Part shown: positions 53,598 to 60,389 of the stretch, piece after piece
How positions within the stretch are numbered: the first letter of the stretch is position 1
Layout: each line of letters opens with the position of its first letter
NCBI GenBank assembly: GCA_964468645.1
Contig: CAYXUU010000004.1
Coordinates: forward strand, 124,001-188,000
Length of the DNA: 64,000 bases
Direction: 5' to 3'
From: JAIOZK01 sp964468645
GTDB lineage: Bacteria > Bacteroidota > Bacteroidia > Bacteroidales > JAIOZK01
Program-made: the position numbers and the translations under genes
The notes under the pieces: generated by a model
What the model was told of the DNA's origin: nothing
The model's input: the letters and a program-made list of their open reading frames with translations, nothing else
Databases searched by the model: none

Positions 53598-54977
53598 ATG
53601 AATCATACAAAAATAACAGTCATAGGATTAGGATACGTCGGATTACCCCTGGCAGTGGAATTTGCAAAAAAACATCCTGTAATTGGATTTGATATAAACG
53701 AAAGCCGCATCAACGAACTATCAAAAGGCCATGATAGCACGCTCGAGGTGGAGGAGGCAGATCTGGTAACAGTGATAGTTGATGAAGGAAAGACAAAAGA
53801 TAAAGGTAAAAAGATCAAAGAACAGCAACCTGCCAGCATAAACCCGCAACCTGCAACCCGCAACCTGCAACCTGCAACTGGTTTGCATTTAACCAGCAAT
53901 CCTGACGAGCTGGCTTCCGCCAACTATTTCATCATCACCGTCCCCACTCCCATTGATAAAAACAAACGGCCTGACCTGACACCTTTGATTAAAGCATCTG
54001 AAACTGTCGGTAAAATATTAAAGAAGGATGATATTGTAATTTATGAATCCACCGTTTATCCCGGGGCAACGGAAGAGGATTGTGTTCCGGTGCTTGAGAA
54101 ATTCAGTGGTTTAACATTCAACAAAGACTTTTTCTGTGGTTATTCACCTGAGAGAATAAATCCCGGGGATAAGGTGCATACTTTTACCAGGATTAAAAAA
54201 GTTACTTCAGGATCTACCCCGGAGGTTGCCGAAAAAGTTGATCAACTGTACAAATCGGTCATACAAGCCGGGACATACAAGGCAAGCGCTATTAAAGTTG
54301 CAGAGGCGGCGAAAGTTATCGAAAACTCTCAGCGGGATATCAATATTGCATTTGTAAACGAGTTATCAGTTATCTTTGATAAACTGGGTATTGATACCCT
54401 GGAAGTACTGGAAGCGGCAGGAACAAAATGGAACTTCCTGCCTTTCAGGCCCGGGCTGGTGGGTGGACATTGCATCGGGGTTGATCCTTATTATTTAACA
54501 CATAAAGCACAGGAAATCGGCCATAACCCTGAAATCATACTTTCCGGTAGAAGGACAAATGACAATATGGGTATGTATATCGCCAACCAGGTGGTTAAGC
54601 TTCTTATTAAAAAAGGACACCGGGTAGCAGATACCAACGTACTGGTTCTGGGTATCACTTTTAAAGAAAACTGCCCTGATATCAGAAACTCAAAAGTTAT
54701 TGATGTAATCAACGAGCTAAAAGAGTTCGAGTGCAATGTTGATGTTTACGATCCCTGGGCAAATCCCCAGGAAGTTAAACACGAATATTCACTCGACTTA
54801 AGAATCCCCCCCCCTTCAGGGGAGACCGGGGGGGGTACCCGATACGACGCCATCATCCTCGCTGTTGCCCACGATAAGTTCCATGAATTGGACATCGACA
54901 AACTGAAGAATGGCAATGCCATTGTTTACGACATCAAAGGATTTTTTCCGAAAGAGAAGGTTGATGGGAGGTTGTAA
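53598..54977 (+). CDS. Nucleotide-sugar dehydrogenase (TviB/WbpA-like) with in-frame repeat inserts
   Basis: A 459-aa UDP-sugar 6-dehydrogenase: N-terminal Rossmann GLGYVGLPLAVEFAKKHPV, then TVPTPIDKNKRPDLTPL (about 115), YESTVYPGATEED (about 150), FCGYSPERINPGD, the catalytic Cys in GGHCIGVDPYYLTHKA (about 293), and a C-terminal domain VLGITFKENCPDIRNSK. It resembles the TviB/VipA branch making UDP-HexNAcA. It is longer than usual because about 30 residues (53789-53883) between the EVEEADL region and LHLTSNPDEL, and IPPPSGETGGGT (54805-54837), are encoded by dispersed repeats. Both keep frame. Confidence 0.88.
   Translation: MNHTKITVIGLGYVGLPLAVEFAKKHPVIGFDINESRINELSKGHDSTLEVEEADLVTVIVDEGKTKDKGKKIKEQQPASINPQPATRNLQPATGLHLTSNPDELASANYFIITVPTPIDKNKRPDLTPLIKASETVGKILKKDDIVIYESTVYPGATEEDCVPVLEKFSGLTFNKDFFCGYSPERINPGDKVHTFTRIKKVTSGSTPEVAEKVDQLYKSVIQAGTYKASAIKVAEAAKVIENSQRDINIAFVNELSVIFDKLGIDTLEVLEAAGTKWNFLPFRPGLVGGHCIGVDPYYLTHKAQEIGHNPEIILSGRRTNDNMGMYIANQVVKLLIKKGHRVADTNVLVLGITFKENCPDIRNSKVIDVINELKEFECNVDVYDPWANPQEVKHEYSLDLRIPPPSGETGGGTRYDAIILAVAHDKFHELDIDKLKNGNAIVYDIKGFFPKEKVDGRL
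53789..53883 (+). repeat. In-frame repeat insert 1 in the dehydrogenase
   Basis: Begins with AAGACAAAAGATAAAGGTAA, the same motif found intergenically near 52654, 62422 and 63620, and continues with tandem CCTGCAACCCGCAACCTGCA units. It encodes a low-complexity peptide ending in NPQPATRNLQPATG. The same CTGCAAC unit forms both inserts in the downstream epimerase. Confidence 0.75.
54805..54837 (+). repeat. In-frame palindromic C9/G8 insert 2 in the dehydrogenase
   Basis: Nine C residues (54806-54814), then TTCAGGGGAGACC, then eight G residues (54828-54835), forming a hairpin. It encodes IPPPSGETGGGT in a position where homologues have an unrelated short loop before YDAIILAVAH. The two homopolymers could slip and shift the frame. 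Confidence 0.7.
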
Positions 54978-55127
54978 GAGTTGGTAGTTGGTTGTTCGTA
55001 GTTGGTAGTACCGACTGCTACTCATGAAACTTAATATTTCAATTATTCTTAACCAAAAGAATCCAATGATAAATATTCGCACAAACCTGCAACCAACCAC
55101 AAACTACCAACTACCAACAGATTTATT
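54977..55127. repeat. CAACTACCAAC repeats between dehydrogenase and epimerase
   Basis: GTTGGTAGTTGGTTGTTCG (about 54979) and ACCAACCACAAACTACCAAC (about 55092) are on opposite strands and could pair. ACCTGCAACC, the unit found within the two coding regions, also occurs at about 55087. The same CTACCAACTACCAACCACC family precedes cysN (58333-58360) and occurs near 31596. Confidence 0.55.
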
Positions 55128-56372
55128 ATGAATAGCAAACCAGAAAAAATACTAATAACCGGCACCGCCGGCTTCATCGGCTTCCACACGGCCATGAAAT
55201 TCCTCAAGGAGGGAAATGAGGTGGTTGGTCTGGATAATGTAAACGATTACTATGGTGTTGACCTGAAGTACGCGAGGTTAGCAGAGATGGGAATAGATAA
55301 AAATTCAGAGAAGAAATACCAGTTACAGGTTGCAGGTTACGGGTTGCAGGTTGGGGAAAACCTGCAACCTGCAACTCGCAACTTGCAACATCCTGCTACC
55401 ATCAAAACAATGTCCGAAGACAGTCCTTTAGATTACGCCGCCATCTACCAATCAACTAAACACCCCTCCTATCGTTTTATAAGACTGGCTTTGGAAGACA
55501 ATGAAAGTATTCAGGAACTTTTTAAAAAAGAACAATTTGACAGGGTTGTACATCTTGCTGCTCAGGCAGGGGTGCGGTACAGCCTTACCAATCCCTATAC
55601 CTATGTTAACTGTAACCTGAACGGACATATCAACATCATGGAGAGTTGCAGGCATCATAATGTTAAACATCTGGTTTATGCAAGTAGCAGTAGTGTTTAC
55701 GGGTCAAATACAAAGATGCCATTATCCACGTCAGATAATGTAGATCATCCCATAAGCCTGTATGCTGCAACAAAAAAGGCCAACGAATTAATGTCACATA
55801 CATACAGTCATCTGTATGGTTTACCAACAACAGGATTACGGTTTTTCACAGTCTATGGCCCCTGGGGCCGCCCCGACATGGCACTGTTTCTTTTTACAAA
55901 AGCCATGATGGAAGATAAACCGATTGATGTATTCAACCATGGGGGGATGTGGCGGGATTTCACTTACGTAGATGATATTGTAGAAGGGGTATTCAGGATT
56001 ACATTCAAAATTCCAACTGCCCAGCAATCTGATACAATTGCAAGTTCCAGGTTACATGTTGCAGGTGAGGAGGAAAACTCGCAACCTGTAACTTGCAACC
56101 TGCAACCGGATGTTTCATTAACCGCCCCTTACAAAATCTACAACATCGGCAACTCCTCCCCTGTCAAACTCCTCGACTTCATCAAAGCCATTGAGAAAAC
56201 ACTTGGCAAAAAGTCTAAGATGAACATGATGGAAATGCAACCGGGGGATGTGATAAAAACCTGGGCAGATACTACAGACCTGGAGAGGGACGTTGGGTAT
56301 AAACCTGATACGCCGATTGAAGTGGGGGTTGGAAAGTTTATCGAGTGGTATAAAGCTTATTATAAGGTTTGA
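55128..56372 (+). CDS. NAD-dependent epimerase (UDP-glucuronate/HexNAcA 4-epimerase-like) with two in-frame inserts
   Basis: A 414-aa extended-SDR epimerase: ITGTAGFIGFHTAMKFLKEG (Rossmann), HLAAQAGVRYSLTNP (about 145), SSSSVYGSNTKMP (about 186), catalytic YAATKKANE (about 210), and TGLRFFTVYGPWGRPDMALF typical of CapI-type UDP-glucuronate 4-epimerases. The usual length is 330-350; the excess comes from two repeat-derived segments, at about residues 66-88 (55323-55389) and 304-327 (56038-56106), in surface-loop positions. With the preceding dehydrogenase it would supply an activated uronic sugar for surface polysaccharide. Confidence 0.88.
   Translation: MNSKPEKILITGTAGFIGFHTAMKFLKEGNEVVGLDNVNDYYGVDLKYARLAEMGIDKNSEKKYQLQVAGYGLQVGENLQPATRNLQHPATIKTMSEDSPLDYAAIYQSTKHPSYRFIRLALEDNESIQELFKKEQFDRVVHLAAQAGVRYSLTNPYTYVNCNLNGHINIMESCRHHNVKHLVYASSSSVYGSNTKMPLSTSDNVDHPISLYAATKKANELMSHTYSHLYGLPTTGLRFFTVYGPWGRPDMALFLFTKAMMEDKPIDVFNHGGMWRDFTYVDDIVEGVFRITFKIPTAQQSDTIASSRLHVAGEEENSQPVTCNLQPDVSLTAPYKIYNIGNSSPVKLLDFIKAIEKTLGKKSKMNMMEMQPGDVIKTWADTTDLERDVGYKPDTPIEVGVGKFIEWYKAYYKV
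55323..55389 (+). repeat. In-frame palindromic insert 1 in the epimerase
   Basis: GGTTGCAGGTTACGGGTTGC-type sequence, then a GGGGAA centre, then AACCTGCAACCTGCAACTCG and more, forming a long imperfect hairpin. It encodes QLQVAGYGLQVG followed by NLQPATRNLQ. The latter peptide also occurs in the dehydrogenase insert. Confidence 0.75.
56038..56106 (+). repeat. In-frame palindromic insert 2 in the epimerase
   Basis: TTGCAAGTTCCAGGTTACAT and onward pairs imperfectly with the right half ending AACTTGCAACCTGCAA, around GAGGAGGAAA. It encodes SSRLHVAGEEENSQPVTCNL just before APYKIYNIGNSSPVKL, the conserved C-terminal strand. It belongs to the same CTGCAAC family as insert 1 but is more diverged. 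Confidence 0.72.
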
Positions 56373-56387
56373 ACCATTAATATACAA

Positions 56388-56962
56388 GAAGATAGAAAGT
56401 AGAAGATAGAAAGTGGAAATGTTCGATTTCTAAATTGGAGATATAACGAACGAATATTAACAACTCTTGAACCGATGAAAATAAGATTGATTAACACAAA
56501 TCAATTATTCTCTACTTTTCTTTATTCTCTTTTTTCTATTTTCTATATTCTAACATCTAACAATAATGGCGATACAAAACGTCAAGGACCTTAAAGTATA
56601 TAATCTCGCATTTAAAACAGCAATGGAGATTTTTAAGGTTAAAAAAAGTTTTTCTTCAGATGAAAAATATAGCCTTATAAGTCAGATTATTCGTTCTTCT
56701 CGTTCTGTTGCTGCAAACATACGTGAAGGCTATGCAAAGAATAAATATGAACAGGTTTTTATCAGACATTTGAATGATGCATTGGGATCAAGTGAAGAAA
56801 CACGGTGCTGGATAAATTTTGCTTTTGAATGTGAATATATAGATAATGAAATTTATAATGAATTGGATAGAAAACATGAAGTAATTGGTGCAATGTTATT
56901 TACGCTCCAAAAAAACTGGAAAAAGTTTTAATTCCACTATCTATTTTCTATCTTCTATCTTC
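56388..56962. repeat. Inverted repeat enclosing a four-helix-bundle gene
   Basis: The left arm (56388-56416, starting GAAGATAGAAAGTAGAAG) and the reverse complement of the right arm (56934-56962) agree at 25 of 29 positions. In addition TCTATTTTCTAT-TTCTAAC lies directly before both the four-helix-bundle ATG and the cysD ATG, as a direct repeat. The arms box the gene within a 575-bp cassette, similar in layout to the GxxExxY cassette at 14184. Confidence 0.75.
56566..56931 (+). CDS. Four-helix-bundle (S23/IVS-type) protein, inverted-repeat cassette
   Basis: A 121-aa complete member: NVKDLKVYNLAFKTAMEIFK, SDEKYSLISQIIRSSRSVAA, NIREGYAKNKYEQVFIRHLN, ETRCWINFAFECEYID and a full C-terminal helix ELDRKHEVIGAML. 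Compared with typical members NIAEA has become NIREG. It is the only copy of four in this window with all helices clearly intact. It lies between the epimerase and cysD. The role is unknown; the family is known from rRNA intervening sequences and free-standing copies. Confidence 0.85.
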   Translation: MAIQNVKDLKVYNLAFKTAMEIFKVKKSFSSDEKYSLISQIIRSSRSVAANIREGYAKNKYEQVFIRHLNDALGSSEETRCWINFAFECEYIDNEIYNELDRKHEVIGAMLFTLQKNWKKF

Positions 56963-56968
56963 TAACAA

Positions 56969-57877
56969 ATGAATCAATATCAACTAAACAACCTACGCGA
57001 ACTCGAAGCAGAAAGCATTCACATAATAAGAGAGGTTGCTGCCGAATTCGAAAATCCGGTGATGCTTTATTCTATTGGAAAAGACTCATCGGTAATGGTC
57101 AGACTGGCTGAAAAAGCATTTTACCCCGGAAAGGTTCCTTTTCCATTAATGCACATCGATTCGAAATGGAAATTCAAAGAAATGGTTAAGTTTCGTGATC
57201 GTTATGCCAAAGAAAAAGGATGGGATCTTATCGTTCATTATAATAAGAAAGGTTTCGAAGAAGGTGTGGGGCCCTTTACTCATGGCAGTAAGGTTCATAC
57301 CGATATTATGAAAACCCATGCCCTGCTGGAGGGACTAACAAAACATGGTTTCGATGCTGCATTTGGGGGTGCCAGAAGGGATGAAGAAAAATCAAGGGCC
57401 AAGGAAAGAGTTTATTCTTTCAGGGATAGATATCATCAGTGGGATCCGAAAAACCAGCGTCCCGAATTATGGAATATATATAATGCAAGAGTCCATAAAG
57501 GTGAGTCCATCAGGGTATTCCCATTATCAAACTGGACAGAGCTCGATATCTGGCAATATATCAGGCTGGAAGAGATCCCGATTGTTCCATTATACTTCGC
57601 CAAGGAAAGGCCAATCGTTGAATTCAACAATGCCTTGATCCTGGTGGATGATGACCGTATGCCCAAAGAAATCGCCGATAAGGCAAAAATGAGAATGGTG
57701 AGATTCCGTACACTGGGATGCTATCCGCTAACCGGGGCTATCGATTCCGAAGCCGATACTATTGAAACAATCGTTGAAGAGATGATGACAGTAACAAAGT
57801 CAGAGCGGACGACAAGGGTGATTGATTTTGATCAGGAAGCGAGTATGGAGCAGAAGAAGAGGGAGGGATACTTTTAG
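56969..57877 (+). CDS. cysD: Sulfate adenylyltransferase subunit 2 (CysD)
   Basis: A 302-aa ATP-sulfurylase small subunit: PP-loop SIGKDSSVMVRLAEKAF (about residue 35), LMHIDSKWKFKEM, FGGARRDEEKSRAKERVYSF (about 130) and the C-terminal RTLGCYPLTGAIDSEADT. With CysN it forms adenosine 5'-phosphosulfate from ATP and sulfate. The length is normal. It starts a sulfate-activation group (cysD, cysN, SLC13, cysC) that is interrupted by repeats and a decayed gene. Confidence 0.96.
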   Translation: MNQYQLNNLRELEAESIHIIREVAAEFENPVMLYSIGKDSSVMVRLAEKAFYPGKVPFPLMHIDSKWKFKEMVKFRDRYAKEKGWDLIVHYNKKGFEEGVGPFTHGSKVHTDIMKTHALLEGLTKHGFDAAFGGARRDEEKSRAKERVYSFRDRYHQWDPKNQRPELWNIYNARVHKGESIRVFPLSNWTELDIWQYIRLEEIPIVPLYFAKERPIVEFNNALILVDDDRMPKEIADKAKMRMVRFRTLGCYPLTGAIDSEADTIETIVEEMMTVTKSERTTRVIDFDQEASMEQKKREGYF

Positions 57878-57925
57878 TTGGTGGTGATTAATGCCAACTT
57901 TTAATGCTGAATTATAACTAATGAT

Positions 57926-58297
57926 ATGGAAAAGGCTGATTTTGAAAATTTGTTGATATGGCAAATAGGGATGGATTTTGCTGAGCATTGCAAATCAATT
58001 AGTGAAATGGTTTCAAAAAATCAGAAAGGACATTTCTGAGTCCTTGAACAGTTAGAAAGTTCTTCACTGGCAATTCCACAAAATATTGCAGAGGGTAAGG
58101 GGCGAATATCAACAAAAGAGTTCTTGCAATTTTTATATTACTCAAGAGGTTCTCTCAACGAAGCTTTAACGCAATGAATACTGTTTCATGGAAGCGAATG
58201 GATTTCAGACCAGGAACTTAGTCGAACCAGGGAAATGGCTTATGAATTAGGAAGCAAAATCAATGCTTTTATCAATGGATTAAAAAGAAAATTATAA
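57926..58297 (+). pseudogene. Four-helix-bundle gene with two in-frame TGA codons
   Basis: One continuous frame from ATG 57926 to TAA 58295-58297 encodes FENLLIWQIGMDFAEHCKSI, VLEQLESSSLAIPQNIAEGK, STKEFLQFLYYSRGSLNEAL and MAYELGSKINAFINGLKRKL, interrupted by TGA after KGHF and again after LTQ. All other frame information is preserved. TGA ends other genes in this window, so these are nonsense mutations, not recoding. It lies between cysD and cysN. Confidence 0.75.
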
Positions 58298-58367
58298 AGA
58301 AGTAGATGGTGGCGAGTTGGTTGACAGTACTACCAACTACCAACCACCAACTACCAACAGTTTAATT

Positions 58368-60272
58368 ATGGACATTAAGGAATTTTTAGATCAGGACCAG
58401 AAGAAAGATTTGCTACGTCTGCTTACAGCAGGTAGTGTGGACGATGGAAAATCAACATTAATAGGCAGATTATTATTCGACAGTAAAAAATTATATGAAG
58501 ACCATTTAGCCGCCTTGGAACGTGACAGTAAACGCGAAGGCCATGCAGGTGGGGATATTGATTATGCATTATTGCTTGATGGACTCAAAGCAGAACGTGA
58601 ACAAGGTATAACTATTGATGTCGCATACCGCTATTTCTCTACAAATAAAAGAAAATTTATCATCGCCGACACCCCGGGTCATGAGCAATACACCCGCAAT
58701 ATGATTACAGGTGGCTCTACTGCAAATCTGGCAATTTTATTGGTAGATGCCCGTCTTGGAGTAATTACACAGACCAAAAGACATACTTTCCTGGTATCCC
58801 TCCTGGGCATTAAACACGTTATCGTGGCAATCAATAAGATGGACCTTGTCGATTTCAGCGAGGATGTTTACAATAAAATATGTGACGATTACCATGCATT
58901 TGTAACACAACTGGATATTCCCGATATTAATTTCATACCACTTTCGGCATTAAAAGGAGATAATGTTGTTGATATATCCGACAGAATGCCATGGTATCAC
59001 GGGAAAAGTATGCTTGAGTTTCTTGAAACGGTGCATGTTACAAGCGACAGAAACTTTGAAGACCTGAGATACCCGGTACAATATGTCGTACGACCCGATT
59101 TAAAATACAGGGGTTTTGCAGCCAGGGTTGCTTCTGGGGTGATCAGGAAAGGTGATGAGGTGATGGCATTACCCTCAAGGCAAAAAGCGATTGTAAAAAC
59201 GATAGATTCATATGACGGGAAAAAGGAATATGCTTTTCCACCTGAAGCCGTATCTGTTACCCTCGACAGGGAAATAGATGTCTCACGCGGGGATATGCTG
59301 GTCCATCCCAACAACCTGCCAAGAGCCGAAAGGCATTTCGAAGCCATGCTGGTATGGATGGATGAAAAACCAATGGATCCCTATACACAGTTTTACATCA
59401 AGCAAACTTCCAATAATACAAAAGCCAGGATTGACAAAATCCGACATCGTATTGACGTAAATACCCTTGAAAAATCTGATGCCGATTACTTCAAACTGAA
59501 TGAGATCGGAAGGGTGGTAATTACAACTGTCAAACCGATATTTTTTGATCCCTACAAAAAGAATCATAATACCGGTTCCTTCGTCCTGATCGATCCTGTA
59601 TCACACAATACAGTCGCTGTAGGAATGATCCTCGATAAAGTGGCGGATATTGACTATTTACGATTGACGATTGACGATGAGAAGAAGATTGTCAAAGGTG
59701 AGAGTCTCATTAAACCCAAAGAACGCATAAAGAAATACAACCAGCAAGGTGAAACCATCTGGATCACCGGCTTACATGGAAGTGGTAAAAATGATCTTGC
59801 CTATACCCTCGAAAAAAGATTGTTCGAATTGGGAGCAACTGTAGTATTACTGGATGGTAAATCAGTCCGTTCAGGCCTCAGTCGCGAACTTGACCACTCC
59901 CCTGCCGACAGGGCCGAACACCTGCGAAGAGTTGCTCACATCTGCAAACTCCTCAACGATCAGGGAGTCATCACCATCTGCTCTTTTATTTCCCCTGATG
60001 AACATATAAGAAATCAGGTTGCAGAAATCATTGGCGAAGAAAGATTCAACCTTGTTTATCTCAAATCAACAATCGACTTCGCCCGCGAAAACGATAAATA
60101 TGGGCTCTACGAATTAGCTGACGAAGGTAAACTCAAGCATATTCCCGGAATAGACACCGAATACCAGGAACCGCAGTCCCCGGATATTTCCCTAGATTCC
60201 ACAGAGAATGGAAAAAACATCGAAAGCATCATCGAATATCTATCAACAAAGATGATATTTCCAGCTGAATAA
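58368..60272 (+). CDS. cysN: Sulfate adenylyltransferase subunit 1 fused to APS-kinase-like domain (CysN-CysC')
   Basis: A 634-aa protein. The EF-Tu-like GTPase half (residues 1-~440) has TAGSVDDGKSTLIGRLL, EREQGITIDVAYRYF, DTPGHEQYTRNM and INKMDLVD. The C-terminal ~190 residues resemble APS kinase: WITGLHGSGKNDLAYTLEKR, LLDGKSVRSGLSREL, CSFISPDEHIRNQ and YGLYELADEGKLKHIPG. The P-loop reads GSGKND, so the Thr/Ser after Lys is Asn, and a separate canonical cysC lies downstream. The fused kinase may be inactive or regulatory. ATG 58368 is chosen because upstream codons are CAACTACCAAC repeat. Confidence 0.92.
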   Translation: MDIKEFLDQDQKKDLLRLLTAGSVDDGKSTLIGRLLFDSKKLYEDHLAALERDSKREGHAGGDIDYALLLDGLKAEREQGITIDVAYRYFSTNKRKFIIADTPGHEQYTRNMITGGSTANLAILLVDARLGVITQTKRHTFLVSLLGIKHVIVAINKMDLVDFSEDVYNKICDDYHAFVTQLDIPDINFIPLSALKGDNVVDISDRMPWYHGKSMLEFLETVHVTSDRNFEDLRYPVQYVVRPDLKYRGFAARVASGVIRKGDEVMALPSRQKAIVKTIDSYDGKKEYAFPPEAVSVTLDREIDVSRGDMLVHPNNLPRAERHFEAMLVWMDEKPMDPYTQFYIKQTSNNTKARIDKIRHRIDVNTLEKSDADYFKLNEIGRVVITTVKPIFFDPYKKNHNTGSFVLIDPVSHNTVAVGMILDKVADIDYLRLTIDDEKKIVKGESLIKPKERIKKYNQQGETIWITGLHGSGKNDLAYTLEKRLFELGATVVLLDGKSVRSGLSRELDHSPADRAEHLRRVAHICKLLNDQGVITICSFISPDEHIRNQVAEIIGEERFNLVYLKSTIDFARENDKYGLYELADEGKLKHIPGIDTEYQEPQSPDISLDSTENGKNIESIIEYLSTKMIFPAE

Positions 60273-60296
60273 TATCTACTGATAGTTTTTAATGAT

Positions 60297-60365
60297 CCAC
60301 GAATTACACAAATTTGCACGAATTTTATATCAAAAATTATTCGTGTTCATTCGTGTAATTCGTGG
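60297..60365. repeat. Inverted repeat CCACGAATTACAC between cysN and permease gene
   Basis: CCACGAATTACAC (60297-60309) and its exact complement (60353-60365) extend inward imperfectly to about 30-bp arms with GCACGAATTTT / AAAATTATTCGTG. It is a dispersed-repeat-type hairpin 24 nt before the downstream ATG. Confidence 0.65.
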
Positions 60366-60389
60366 ACAGAAAATAATTATTTGTTGAAA

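Noticed and set aside
57926..58297. UGA recoding as an explanation of the two in-frame TGA codons
   Set aside because: TGA terminates other genes in the window and Trp is encoded by TGG, so the standard code applies.
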